DNA from: Hydrangea macrophylla
Lineage: Eukaryota; Streptophyta; Magnoliopsida; Cornales; Hydrangeaceae
Assembly: GCA_033977485.1 (NCBI GenBank)
Contig: CM066987.1
Span: 85,964,588 to 86,028,587 of the forward strand
Reading direction: 5' to 3'
Length of the DNA: 64,000 nucleotides
Shown: positions 44,444-56,446 of the stretch, in pieces
Layout: each line of letters begins with the position of its first letter
Position numbering within the stretch: the stretch's first letter is position 1
Program-made: the position numbers and the translations under genes
Notes under the pieces: model-generated
Told to the model about the DNA's origin: nothing
The model's database searches: none
The model's input: only the letters and a program-made list of their open reading frames with translations

Positions 44444-45303
44444 GGTTGTGAGTTTATTTGTGTCCCAATCTTTACTCTTTTGTTTGAGGCGAAAGACACA
44501 ATCTAGTGGGTCCCAAAAAAAATTTTCCTCTCATACCCTTGCTTCAAAGCCACAAGTTTGAAATTGTTGAAATGGGCTGAATGTCCTTGTGAATATCATT
44601 GTGGGGCTATCATTGTTGTGCTAGATATATGTTCTTACACCCCCAATAAATTCACATTCTTTACATGTCTACAAGCACAAGCACTTTGTTCAGCTACTTC
44701 ATTTCTATACTTTTTAATTTTTGAACAATTGCTTCTATGCTTTTAAACCGTTAAGCGAAACAATAGATTTAAAAACTTACATCATACATCAGTGCAAAAA
44801 CTGTTTTACATCATTAACTTACATGATTTTGAAAAAAAAAAAACTTAAGACGATGGAAAAATGGTAAAGATGTTTAAACTTTGCTCACCAATGGGCAGCA
44901 ACATCATTTTAGATTTTCCGGAAAAAAAAAAAAAAAAAAAAAAACCATCATTTTAGCTCCTCCACGTTTTTGCTTAACCCACTCATCAAATCAGGCAACT
45001 GAATTCGCTAAAAATTGTTTCTCTTAATAGAATCGTTAATTTTTTTTAATTTTTATTTTTTAAGAAGAAAAAAAAGGTGATATAGCCAAAGAAAATTGAT
45101 AGAACTAAATATAGTTGACAGAAGAACATCCTGGTCATATCAGTTGGAATCACAAAACATTAAATGCAATCACCAATATGTGCAAACAAGTCCTCCTACC
45201 CTTTGTAATCCCTTCCCCTTTCTAAGAAATTTGAAAATTCAAAAACAAAATGAAATTTTCATAATACAAACGATTATGCTCATTGAAAACAACATCAATA
45301 ACC
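44444..45303. other. AT-rich intergenic, no gene seen
   Basis: Contains a poly(A) run (about 44921-44943). Small frames have no recognisable motif. Confidence 0.45.
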
Positions 45304-45395
45304 CTGCCAAAAGCTCGCTGTTTCCTTGCAAAAGGCCAGAGATAACATCAATTTGACATCACGTCGCTGCCTAAAATCCATGCGAAAATGTTTGC
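45304..45395 (-). pseudogene. Gene-fragment exon C, copy 1
   Basis: 92 nt on the minus strand after an acceptor TTGTTTTAG. Reads (G)KHFRMDFRQRRDVKLM then LSLAFCKETASFWQ. In copy 2 (59117-59208) the exon ends in CAG/GTATAA, a valid donor; here the bases are CAG/GGTTAT, so the donor is lost. Joined in phase with exons B and A it gives one 70-residue frame. Family not recognised. Confidence 0.5.
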
Positions 45396-45423
45396 CTAAA
45401 ACAACAAAATTCAGTAGGTTAGC

Positions 45424-46923
45424 TAATTTGTTTGCACCTAAAAAATACATTTTTTAAGATCAAAATTGGTAGAGGCCGATTGAGATTTTTAATCGGACTT
45501 AGAGACCGATGAAAAAAAACTAATGGTTAAGTGACTGGTTCGAAATTGATAGGGTCAAATGTGTTTTAATCATCTAATTATTATCATCGGCCTAAGCATC
45601 ATTTGGTCATTCATTAACAATCGGGCTACCTCATGAGCCCGATTGAGTGGGTTATACGAAAATCATTTGATTCTGTCAGAATTGAAAAGTAACGGGGGCC
45701 CACCGCTGATTTCAATGTATGGAAAAGCTTTGCCATCGGACACAAGCCTAAGCTCACCAAATTGATCGGCCTTGTTTCCATCGGACTAAATCCTGATCAA
45801 TGTTTGATAAGTTAGTTGTATTTCAAGAAAGTGGGCCACGTGTTGGCCTAAGCCTCATCTAACTATCATGACTTACAAGTGAAGCATATACAATTTCAAC
45901 ACGTGGGTCCATGCTTCAATAATTGCCACCCATTTTGGCAATTCCAAATCAGCCAAACATAGTTGATTGGTCCATGCTTGTTAGGCCATTACATTGGTTC
46001 TGCGTGTGGTATAATTTGGCTATTTGTCATCGGGCTGGTCAACATTTAATTCTTCAGCCCGATGAGGAGGGGTTGATACTGATTCAATCACTTTTGGGAA
46101 GTGTATTACACTACAAACTCTCAATGTGATAATATTATCACTTAAGCAGAGATAATATTTCAATATATTATCTGATTTGGGAAGTAAATATTATCAGCTT
46201 TATTGAGGGAAAATATTATCAATATTTATAGAAGGATATTATCTTATTGAGGGAAAATATTATCAGATTTGAGAAGATAATATTTTGATATTATCTTTTA
46301 TTTGGCAAGATATTATCACATTTATGGGAGTTATCTTTTACTTGGTGGCAAAGCAAAACGTACAAGGTCAACATGTGGACCACATTCAATATATATATGC
46401 ATATACATATATGTATATATTCGAAGATATGGCAGCTTTTATCAGATATGGAGATAATATCTGGTATTTTTATACCAGATAATTATGGAGGATTTCTACT
46501 TGCCTTATCTTGATCAGTCCATGGCCGCTATAAATCAACAGGCAGGCCAAGCAATCGAGGCACTCCGCGTCTCTTCGAAAAAGCATTCAACCATGCATTC
46601 TTAGCACTCTAAGCATTCTTTTTATTTTTCTAGACTTTCTTAGCATTTAAATTACATCCTTGTAATTTCTCTTTTCTTCCCCAATTAAATAAAAATGCTC
46701 TTTTTATTTAATTTCTCTTGCTTGTGTTCATCACTTGCTAGACTTGTGCGCTTCAGCACTGTCTATGGACTTTTGGTGAGGGTACTTCGCCTGTTAGAAG
46801 TCAGATTTCATAAAACCTTGTGTATCACTCACATAAGTGCTTTTAGGAAAGTTTGTGTTATTAGTTTGGGTCTACCTAACAAGACTCTGGCACGCCCGAA
46901 CCATAATTGCAGCAAACATAATT
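45424..46923. mobile_element. Solo LTR (45429-46918, 1490 bp) with target duplication TAATT
   Basis: Starts TGTTTGCACC and ends GCAGCAAACA, with 7-bp inverted tips TGTTTGC/GCAAACA. TAATT flanks both sides (45424-45428, 46919-46923). The duplicate segment at 59.2 kb reads GTTAGCTAAATTAAAAC with no insert, i.e. the empty site. It has a TATA box at 46529-46535 and a polyadenylation signal AATAAA at 46688-46693, placing promoter and terminator as in an LTR when read on the plus strand. No internal region, so it is the product of LTR-LTR recombination. Confidence 0.9.
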
Positions 46924-46976
46924 AAAACTTCAAAATTATATTAATGTTGCATGATATATTTAGATATGAGTCATAC

Positions 46977-47016
46977 CAAGATCCTCCAAAATACGCTCAA
47001 AAAGAGGACGACGTGA
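46977..47016 (-). pseudogene. Gene-fragment exon B, copy 1
   Basis: 40 nt on the minus strand, acceptor GAAATGCAG, reads SRRPLFERILEDL plus one base, donor G/GTATGA. Phase 0 in, phase 1 out, matching exons A and C. Counterpart at 59296-59335, with one Arg-to-His change. Confidence 0.5.
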
Positions 47017-47110
47017 CTGCATTTCAAGTAAAGAAATTTGGTTACATAATTAAAAAATAATAATAATAACAATAACAGACAATATGCAGTTAGACAACAT
47101 CAAAACTTAC

Positions 47111-47188
47111 TGAAATAGAAGTAGACAAATCAACCCCCTGTACCATACGAGCTAATACAGCGATGATCTCTCTTTTGCTAGGCCCTTC
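47111..47188 (-). pseudogene. Gene-fragment exon A, copy 1
   Basis: 78 nt on the minus strand between acceptor GCCTCTCAG and donor TCA/GTAAGT. Reads EGPSKREIIAVLARMVQGVD then LSTSIS. Counterpart at 59436-59513. Intact frames and splice sites in both copies suggest descent from a real host gene. No other exons were found, so it is treated as a fragment. Confidence 0.5.
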
Positions 47189-48081
47189 CTGAGAGGCATA
47201 ATCAAAAGAAAAAACAAATGCAAATATTGAATATCCACTAGTCACTTAGACTTGCAAACCAGTTTGAGTGAATACTTTAAAACCATACTTATCATAAAGA
47301 ACTTTGCAATACTTCAAATGTAATGTGATTATTCTACATCAGGAAAAGGTAAATTGACTAGTATCTTGAAATAGGAAACCATCTCCCAAAAATTCCTAGA
47401 CCAAAAAAGGTAAAACATCTGACAGAAAAATGTTTCTCAAGAATCAACCAAATGTCGTGCAAAGGAAAAGTGAGTTAGGAAACAACTTGATGCAGCCCCG
47501 TAAAAAGCTCAAGGAAAAAAAAATTATGAATAACAATTCATGCACATTTGGTTCAATTTCAAAGTTGAACCACGTGAAACCTTCACTATTCAAGCTTTAT
47601 AGTCTAGTTGAGTCATATTCTAGGATTTAATCATTTCACTTTGCTGCTAGCTATTTTTTATATGTTTTATTTTATTTTCTTTTCTTTTCTTTGAGTTGGG
47701 GTTATTTTGTTTGGTTATAGGTTTTACCCGTGGGTCATCCCTCTGGGTAAGTTTTTATTAGGATCTTATTTAAATAGGCAAGATTTTAAATATGTTTTGG
47801 TAATAGGAAACTTAGGTATCCTATTACAATTAGGGTCCTAGAGTCTATAGAAAGGGATGCAATCCTTTCATTTCATTAGAGAATAATAATACAAAATTTT
47901 GAGTGCCTTTGAAGCTTCTTTTTGGATTCTGTGATGCCTAAGGATTCTAGGTGTGATGCCTAGCTCTATCGTCTTCTTTTGTGTGTGATGCGTAGTTCTA
48001 TCTTCTTCTTTCTTTCCTCCTAATTGTCTACACTATTCTCAGCCGTCAAAATACTTGTCTTCCAACCCTAACCCTAAAATA

Positions 48082-48334
48082 CTCCCTCTGTCCCAAAATA
48101 AGTGTCGGATGTCCCAAAATAAGTTGCACCTTTGAAAAGTCAAAAGTAAATAGTAGTAAACTTCCTCTATTACCCTTATTCAAAACTAAATTACATCCAA
48201 TCTCAAAACGACAAAAGAGTCGTGTGATAATTATGAAGGGCAATTTTGGAAAGTTGAAATTATAGACAGGTAACAATTATATTCCCTTAAACAGTTGGAA
48301 TACCCAAGTGTGACTTATTTTGGGACGGAGGGAG
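48082..48334. mobile_element. Stowaway-type MITE, 253 bp (copy 1)
   Basis: CTCCCTCTGTCCCAAAATAAGT at the left and its complement ACTTATTTTGGGACGGAGGGAG at the right, flanked by TA on both sides (48080-48081, 48335-48336). The standard Tc1/mariner-derived Stowaway signature. Confidence 0.92.
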
Positions 48335-48462
48335 TATCAAATACACAAATTAGCCCAAAAGTTACTGTTCACGGCTACTGTTCACACCACCCAGAAACAG
48401 CCACTGTTTCCCTTTTCTTCTTAGTTTTAATCATAACCCCCCTCATTTGTCCTACATCAGTT

Positions 48463-48474
48463 TGGTATCAGAGC
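48463..48474 (+). promoter_or_regulatory. Primer-binding site of a degraded LTR element (copy 1)
   Basis: TGGTATCAGAGC, preceded by an LTR-like end (CCTACATCA) and followed by a gag remnant. The LTR start could not be placed. Confidence 0.65.
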
Positions 48475-49065
48475 AAAAGATCCTATTCCTTGAAAATCTC
48501 AACTTTTGGTTTATATGGCCATGAAGGAATATAGAACGCAGCAATTAAGTGTTGGTAAAGGTCGATGTGATTCATGGCAGGGCTGGAAATCTTAAAAGAA
48601 GGCTGGAGATAGACGACCGAGGATTTGAAGGAAGGTATGAGCCTGAATTATTCACCAGTTGGCTTGCTTCAATTGAGGAATATTTTGATTGTCATAATTG
48701 TGCAGATGACCGGAGAGTGAGATTTGCTAAGATGAAGCTTGTAAGGATGGCACATATGTGGTGGTTTCATGTTGAAGGGGATATTAGAAGATTGGGACAA
48801 CCGCCAACAAGCACTTGCAAGAGATGAAAAATAGCTTCAAGAACAATAAATGCCCGCGAATTGTCATAATAAATTGTGCGAACAACTTTTTAAACTGAAA
48901 CAGGGCAGCATGTCGGTGTTAAGAGTATATGCAGAAATTTGATCAATTAAACTATCAAGGTCGAGCTAAGGGATGATATACAACGAGGATTGCATCAAAA
49001 GACACTATATAGCCCGGATCATGCATTCCAGATGGCGCCTGACAATGAGGAATATTTAAGATAGT
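48475..49065 (+). pseudogene. gypsy gag remnant (copy 1)
   Basis: After the primer site, ATGGCC at 48513 begins a frame broken near 48560. Then RYEPELFTSWLASIEEYFDC, RRVRFAKMKLVRMAHMWWFH match the retrotransposon gag core (F-G-x-DP-x-F-x-x-WL...A-x-x-WW). Later fragments include the region coding QKFDQLNYQ. The copy is truncated, lacks about 45 bp present in copy 2 (around 61336-61380), and no pol follows. Confidence 0.7.
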
Positions 49066-50990
49066 CAACTCCAATGCTTTCTCCTCCTTTCCCATAAGTT
49101 TAGTCGCATTCTCATTTCTATGACGTTTGTTTTCAAAATTTTCATTATGATGTTTTGACAAATTCTTTTTTTAAGAATGAAATAAATTTAAGCATTGTGT
49201 TTCTTTTTTCGGATGCGCATGTATAGATAAGAAGGTTCTTTCTGTTATATTGTTATTTCTTTGCTTTGAATTCTTAATGTGACAGTAAGTCTATCCTGGT
49301 CAAAGAACTACTTCCTACTGATTTTCTATTTTACTGTGATTCTATCTCTGATTGTGATCTCCGTTCAATTTTATAAATTTTTTTGTGGAATCTCGATGGA
49401 GTTTTGCTTTCTTTGCATGTAGGCCTTTTATTTCATGATATTATGCCTTGTACATTTGGTGTTTACTAATTTTATCAGAATAATTATACGGACTTTTAGT
49501 TAAGGTAGGCATTTTATTTCATGATTTGATTAGATGTTTGTGATATGCCAAGTAATCTCAGAATGTATAGTGATAATTATTTCTATCTTTGTTTTGTCAT
49601 TTCTATATTGCTGTGGGGTTGGAGGATTTCTAGAGCATCTATTGCGTTAATCCACAACTTAATATGTGACGTGTTGATGGTTTACGGACTGAAATGATCG
49701 CATATTAAGTTGGTTTTCCATCTCTTTTCCAACTCCTTATCGTTTCTGTGTCCTATACAATACTGCTTAGCAAGAAAAAAAAACAAAGAGAAGCCCTGTT
49801 AGTGTGTAATTCTTAGACCCCTATTACATCTTACAATTTTATGAAATGATTGTTTTAGTGCTTCGGTTTGGGGTTTTGTTTCAGACCAGTATGTTCTTGA
49901 GCCCAGGGATTCTTAACAAAAAGATAGAAATCAATTCCTTTATTTCACATTTTATTTTTTATTCGGAACGTTATTTTGATACATTTCTTCACTGATACTG
50001 TTCCATTTGTTGGGATTTTGCCAAAACAGTCTCTTAACTACTATTATTGAATACTATTGGTAGTTCTACCATTGTTGATGTATGGTGACAAATTGAATAC
50101 TATTGGTACTTCTGGCACAATGGAATAATATGCCTTAATGCAAGAATTATTGGTGTTTTATGTTTTTTTGCGGGTATAATCGTGACATTTTTTTTGGAGG
50201 AAGACTAGAATAGCTTTCAGTTACAAGGTGTTCTTGCAAATGTTAAAGCCCCCAAAATTACACTGCCATACTAAAGGCCCCAATATTTTTGGTCTACAAG
50301 AATACAACTTTGAAAGTTAAAGCTTCTTAACTTGGTCTTTAATCTCACTCCATAGATAGGCACAAAAATTTAGGAACTGAATTAGGAAACATTAACCACA
50401 CAATTTAAGAATTGATTTAGGAAACATTAACCACACAATTTAGGAAACATTAGCCAAACATAAACACAGTGCGTAGTACTTTTTGCCAAACAAAATAAAA
50501 AAGGATAAATGAAACTACGGTAAATGAAGATGGTGTTTTTTTTTTTTTTTTTTTTTTTTTGTGGATTCATAAAATAGGATGACCCCATTACATGATCATC
50601 AAAGTCACCCATCCTGATTGAAATTCCCCAAAACATCCAAACCAAAATCAAAACATAACATCATTAACAGCCCAATAATAAGTCCCAAAAGAGTAAAGCA
50701 ATCTTACCAAAATCCGGCTTAAAACCAGATCATTCACCCATCATAGCCAAACTGGAAGACATGAATAATTTGATTAAAAAATCACCCAAATTGTTGCCGA
50801 AATCACTCCCCAAATGTTATATTAAAAGCCACAAGATATCTTCAAGGGAACATATCCCTCACAAGCAAACTATCAAAAAGCTAATAGGCACATTAGACAT
50901 CCAACCCAAACGGCACCCATTGTTTAGGACAAAACCCCACCAAAACAAACATGAAATGCAACATCAAGACAATCTCAATTTCCAAAACAT
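49066..50990. other. Unassigned part of the duplicated segment, copy 1
   Basis: AT-rich, no conserved frame. Includes poly(T) at 50530-50560. Equivalent to 61490-63310. Confidence 0.5.
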
Positions 50991-53900
50991 CATAAGCACG
51001 AGTGTTGCGCTTTTGATACGTTTGGAGGTTGGAACGTTTCTTATCATGATGTTCATCTGGTTGTTCGAGAGCCAGTATTCGTGTGTCATGCATAACCTCA
51101 CTTTGAAAGGCCAAGCGTGTCGAAGGCACGGCAAGTTCCACTGGTACAACTGCCTTTGCACCGTAGACCAAGGAAAAGGGCGTTGCTTAAGTAGATCGAC
51201 GCTTTCGGTATGCCCATAAGGCGAGGGGTAGGCGTTCAGCCCATGCCTTAGGAAAATCTTCAAGCGTTCAACATAAGATTCTGGGCTGTACTTTGTTCGT
51301 AGCCTCTGCTTGACAATTACCTTTTGGATAGTGAGGGGTGGACTTGTGGAGGAGAACGTCGTAGGACGTAAGGAGCTATCCCACATGTCGATTGACAAAA
51401 TGAGTCCAATTGCCTTACAAAAGAATCTTGGGAATACCAAAGCGACAGATTATATGCTCTCGGATGAAGTTTGCAACTGCTGGTCCAAGTGTCATTCGCA
51501 TGGGGACCGCTTCGACCCATTTGGTGTAGAGTTCTGTGGTAGTTAGGATCTACATGTTTCATTATGACTGTGGAAAGATAGGTCCAAATGGCCATGGCAT
51601 GGATAATGCTTGCAGATCAACGACCGGGGCATGAATGAGGCTTTTGTGGATCTGACATTGTCGACACAGTTTAACATAGTGTCGAGAGTCTGCTTCCATG
51701 GTAGGCCAGCAATACCCAAGATCCAAGAGGGGACGATACAACGTTGGGCCTCCTTGATGTTCCGTCTTTTGTGCCTCGTCAAGAATATGGTGGATGTCTG
51801 CCCCAGCCAAGCATCGTAGAGGTTGGCCACCAAAACCTTGTCTAAACAGTTGATCTTCTCGGATGAAGAATCTTGATGCACTCTTCTTGACAATAGCGAC
51901 GCCGTCTTATCTTTAGGAAGGGAACTCTTGACATGTTGCACAAGCTCGTCGGAGCATGAAAGTCTCATTGGCTATTTACAGCCAATAATATCCTCGATGT
52001 TGCACCAAACGGTATAAGCTAACATCCCTCATACCACAAGTTTCTTTGTTGACCTGGCAGAGCCGCCGCCGCTTTGCCCCTTCCGCCCCTACGCATCGTG
52101 CGAGGATGTCGGCGGGAGCACGAAAAGAGAAGCTATTGCGGAGAAGGGTGAAGTTTTTTAACTCGGAAATGGACATCGTCCCATCACGAATGCGGAGTTG
52201 AGTGATGATGGGAGCTCTCCAATCAAATACTTCTTCTGGAGTTAGGAGCTCCAAAACTGTGCAAGGTAATGACTTCTTGGTGATTTCAATGTGCGTGGAA
52301 ACTTCAAGAACATCGGCTTTGGATGCGAAGTTAGCGAGTGCAGGAAACGATTGCTCGAGCGTGGGGTGTGCTCAACACGAACTGTTTCAACTTGTCCAAT
52401 AACCGTTGAACAATGGTCCTATACTGGGCCAAGGACGGCTCACGTATAGTGTATTCTCCTGAAGATAGTTTTACCACTAGATTAGAATATCCTCTGATGC
52501 AGAGATGGAGATTACCCACTTGGTGGCGGCAAGAAGCCCCAGAACCAAGGCCTCACACTCCAACTCATTGTTTGAGCATTTGAAGTCAAGCTTGTAGGAA
52601 AGATGGAGTTTGGAGTTGACGCTTGCGAGATGAGGTTGATTCCGGCTCCTTTTCCTAAAGTGGAGGATCCATCAAAGCTAAGAGTCCATTCACCTAGGTC
52701 ACCTTCTGCGAGGGCACATTCAAATTCCTCACCGGGAAGACTCTTTGGTGGGGGTTCTAATTCTCCGCTTGGAAAATAGGCGAGGAGGTTAGCGAAAGCT
52801 TGACTTTTATGGCTTTTGGGGTAATGCATGAGATATTAAATTCTCCTAAGAGAAGAATCCATCGAACTATGCGCCCTAAGAGGGCTGACTTGGAGAGCAT
52901 GAACCGTAAGAGGTCACACTTAGGGATATGGTGCACAAAATGACTTAGGAAGTAGTGTCAAAATTTTCGTGCAGCAAAAAATCGAGTACGAGACAATGGC
53001 GTTCGATCTGAGTATGTATACCGTGTCTCAGTGTCGCGGACAACTCGGCTGATATAGTACATTGGCATCTCTTGACCTTCCACTTCTTGGGCAAGGAGTG
53101 CCCCAATGGGCTTTGGGGTAGAACTGAGGTAGAGGAAGGGTGTTCCCATAGTGTGTGCTACCATGGTGGATGGTGCCATTAACGCCTTCTAGATTTCTTC
53201 GGAAGGGTCTTGGTGTGTGGTCTTCCATTTGAATCCCATCTATCCTTTTAGGGCTCCTTGGGAATCAGATTCCTCAGATGATGACTCAGAATGACCCACA
53301 GCTGTTTGGTGATAATCATTGTCAGTACAGTACAACCTTCACGTGATGGAATAGTGGGCAACAGTGTGAAATAGTGTGTATTGTCTGTACTTCTACTTTA
53401 ATATTGCGCAATAGTATAAAACAGTGTGAAATAGTGTGTACTTTTACTTTTATTGTGCGCAACAGTGTAAAATAGTGTGTTTTGTCAAGTTTATACAATC
53501 ACATAGAAGGCTAGGATCAATAGAAGATAAGGATCAAGAAAGAAGAAGAACGATATTATTCAATTATTCAACTCCACAAAACTCTGCCCTCTAATGAATG
53601 GTAATCCACCCTTTTTATAGAGCCAAAGGGAGAACCATCAAAGAGTAAAAGCAGGCTTACAACAAAACACACTATTTTACACTGTTGAGTCCCAAAGGGG
53701 TGAGTGATTTTCGAGAGCGAGGATGAATCGTCGTAGGTAGGACACCTTTCCCAAGAAATGCTTTAGTTGCTTTTGGGACGTTGACGTTGGCATGCCCATA
53801 ATTGACTGGGCCTTCGCGGGATCTAGGTCGATACCATGACGGTGTACCACAAAGCCTAAGAACTTGCCTCTTGAGACTCCAAAGGCGCACTTGAAGGGGT

Positions 53901-54955
53901 TCATGCGGAAATTAAAATTCCGACGTCGTTCAAAGACCCTGCGAAGGTCTTTCGTGTGTAGCTTTCCTCGTAGCAACTTCACAACTATATCATCACGTAG
54001 TCCTCTAAGTTGTGATGGAGCATATCATGGACGATAGCTGTCATTGCCCTTTGATAGGTGGCACCTGCATTTTTTAGACCGAAGGGCATAACAGTGTAGT
54101 AGATGTTTCCAAAGGGCAACCTGAAAGCTGTCTTTTCAGCACCTTCGGGATCCATCTTGATTTGATAATATCCGCGGAAACCATCCATAAAAGAGATATT
54201 CCGATGACCTGAGGTTGCGTCAATGAGTGTGCCAACATTTGGCAAAGGAAATTCATCCTTTGGGCAAGCTTTGATCAAGTCTCGAAAATCGATGCAGATT
54301 CTAATTTGGCCATTATTTTTCTTTACCAGAACAATATTCGTCAGCCATGTGAGGTGTTTGATAGGCCTGATGAACCCTGCTTTAAGGAGCTTTTCAACTT
54401 CGCTAAGGTTCCTATATGACAGGACGGATGTTGGTTAACATTAAGCTTGTGCGTGATAAGCGTAGTGGGCCAGTGGCCAACCCAGGCATTTGATCATACG
54501 TCCATGCAAAGACATCACTATGTTCTTGGAGTAGGGAGATGAGTGTCGCTCACACTTCTGGCTCGAGGCATTGGAGACAGGTGGTTCGAGAAATTTCCCC
54601 TGGGGGAGCAAGGTTTACTTCCTCAACCTCGAGCCCCGTGGTTCGTCCTACAGAGATTCGGGTGCTGGTTTGGCTTCGGTGACCTCTCTTTCACCTTCTA
54701 CCATACTGCGAGATGCAGGCTCAAGGCCAAGAGTTGGGCCCCAGCAGGGCACACGGTCATAAACAACAGTATGCGAAATGTATGTCAAGGAATCTTATCC
54801 GAATACATTGTGGGGAGGAGCTGCGGCGTTTTTGCCTTTGTGATAAAGTCTTCCTTCTTCGCATCTTCCCATCGAGGAACTGCGATTCCTCGCGGTGGAC
54901 TAGGAGGTAGCGCCGCCTCCTCATGGTCAAGGTTCTCAAAAAACTGAGCATCCAC
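50991..54955 (-). pseudogene. Tat-lineage gypsy pol remnant (RT, RNase H, second RNase H, integrase)
   Basis: Minus strand from right to left. RT spans 54320-53680: IRICIDFRDLIKACPKDEFP, FMDGFRGYYQIKMDPEGAEK and YTVMPFGLKNAGATYQRAM. At 53990-54000 the active site reads EDYV then shifts; one base lost restores YVDDIVVK, so the deletion is inside the catalytic codons. Then MNPFKCAFGVSRGKFLGFVV. The first RNase H (53180-52960) has GALLAQEVEGQEMPMYYISR. A second RNase H (about 52700-52510) starts GEWTLSFDGSSTLGKGAGI; a second RNase H is diagnostic of the Tat lineages. Integrase (51970-50990) keeps CRQCQIHKS and ends YGAKAVVPVELAVPS. Many stops; no LTR attached; truncated at the duplicated segment on the left. 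Confidence 0.85.
53350..53687. mobile_element. Small inverted-repeat element inserted in the pol remnant
   Basis: CAACAGTGTAAAATAGTGTG plus TTTT at 53460-53483 is exactly complementary to 53664-53687 (24 bp). Related units (CAACAGTGTGAAATAGTGTG) occur upstream at about 53356 and 53410, making three direct copies on the left. It interrupts the pol reading between RT and RNase H. CAGTG at the tip recalls hAT ends, but no 8-bp target duplication was confirmed. Confidence 0.6.
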
Positions 54956-55195
54956 CATATGGGCTTCGTGGGCGACGAACGGTTGTCAAGACTATTTAAG
55001 CCTACTTAATGAGCCTTAATCGAGCTTGCTCACGAGTTTTCAGGTGTGCTCAAGCTTGGCTCATTTACTTAATGAGCTTGGCATTCGAGCTCGAGCTTTG
55101 GCTCGTTTAATAAACGAGCCAAGCCGAGCTGAGCAATTACCGAGCCGAGCCTTGAGCCCTTGTTGAGCGGCTCAGCTCGTATACACCCCTAGCTG
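54956..55195. repeat. GAGCC/GCTCG-rich interspersed repeat
   Basis: Alternating CGAGC, GAGCCAAGC, GCTCGAGCT and CTTAATGAGC motifs ending in GCTCGTATACACCCCTAG, the familiar plant repeat terminus (…CGAGC…TACACCCCTA). The opposite end is missing, so it is a truncated copy. Confidence 0.55.
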
Positions 55196-55424
55196 CAAGT
55201 TTGTGGCTGAGGTTGAACCCTCCCATGGTGATCAGAATATAGCAGTAACCATGTCCACCAATGCAAGCCTGGCCCTGGGCAGAAGCGACATTGGCCAATG
55301 CCGAGTACTAGTAGTAATTTAGCCCATGTCACAACCCAATTCATTTAGTGTATAATATAATATTTCTTTAGTCCAATCAATAATAAATTAATATGATATG
55401 ATTGATTGATGATATATAAAGATA
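55196..55424. other. Intergenic sequence, no gene seen
   Basis: Short AT-rich stretch between two repeats. Confidence 0.4.
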
Positions 55425-55434
55425 AGGATATAAT

Positions 55435-55876
55435 CATAGTTGTCAAATCGGGATTCGTATCGTGAATCGAAATGATGCATGTGAATCGAATCGGGTTCAC
55501 GAATCGTGAATCGTAAGATTCGGTAACAAATTAAAAAAAAACCCTATAAACGTATCCTTTTCTTTTCTAGGCTTGTATAAACATATCCTTTTTTTCTTGG
55601 CTTGTATAAACATATCCTAAGTGGTTTAAAAGAGGGTTGGTAATCAATTTTTAAGAAAAAATTGGAAAACAAAAAAATGAAAAAATTAAGTTTTGTGCCT
55701 AGCAGTCAAGTGAATCGTAAGAATCGAGAATTGAATCGTAAGATTCACTTGCGAATCGTAAGATTCAATTTCGATTCTTGTACATGTTCGATTCGTGCAT
55801 CGATACGTATCGTTTTCATGATGAATCGTATCGAATCGTAAGATTCGTATCGCGAATCGTACGATTTTGACAATAG
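55435..55876. mobile_element. Mutator-type MITE, 442 bp, rich in GAATCGTAAGATTC
   Basis: Ends CATAGTTGTCAAATCGG and, on the minus strand, CTATTGTCAAAATCG are imperfect inverted repeats. The 10-bp sequence AGGATATAAT flanks both sides (55425-55434, 55877-55886). The interior repeats GAATCGTAAGATTC and GATTCG/CGAATC in both orientations at least ten times. A 9-10 bp duplication points to Mutator-like mobilisation. Confidence 0.8.
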
Positions 55877-55886
55877 AGGATATAAT

Positions 55887-56446
55887 AATAAAATATTATT
55901 ATACATGTAATAATATATCGCCAAAGTCTAAAGGCAGTGAGAAGACTTGACCATGCCATGAAAAAACATAAGACTAACTAGTGTTTCAAAAAAATAATAT
56001 ATTAATGTACTAAATATTAGTAAGGCCAAAAGCAGATAGGTTAAACAATACCATCGTCTTTATTGATTATTCTTCTCCGTATTCTAAATATATAAACAAG
56101 AGTTTTACAAGCACACATTCACAAGTGGCGGCGAGAAGAAAGACATGAAAACCAGAGAAGATCGAGATATAGATCTCAGAGAGGTAGCTGCGAATCTCAT
56201 GTGATAGCAGTAAAAATCAGACCATTTATCGAACTCAAAAATTGACCAGGACAAGGGTTAACAGTTCAACTGTCGGGTGAACCGATATCGAACCATGACG
56301 TCATAATTACGTATTGAATATAATTATTTATATATATTAACCCAAACTAACGATCCATAGTATATCTCGTGATGATTCATGCATAGAGGCCGAGGCTCCA
56401 CTATAGCAACAAACATTAGGTAAGGTACAATGAACTTGTTATAGTA
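55887..56446. other. Intergenic sequence, no gene seen
   Basis: AT-rich with no frame or recognised repeat. Around 56215-56305 words such as GAACCGATATCGAACC resemble degenerate terminal sequence of other elements. Confidence 0.4.

Larger units (their letters stand above)
45304..50990. repeat. Segmental duplication, copy 1
   Basis: Apart from the solo LTR, this segment is colinear with 59117-63310: exons, Stowaway MITE (48082 versus 60432), primer site, gag remnant, then about 2 kb of unassigned sequence up to CAATTTCCAAAACATC (about 50975). The offset is about 12,350 bp. It ends where the Tat-lineage pol remnant begins. Confidence 0.85.
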
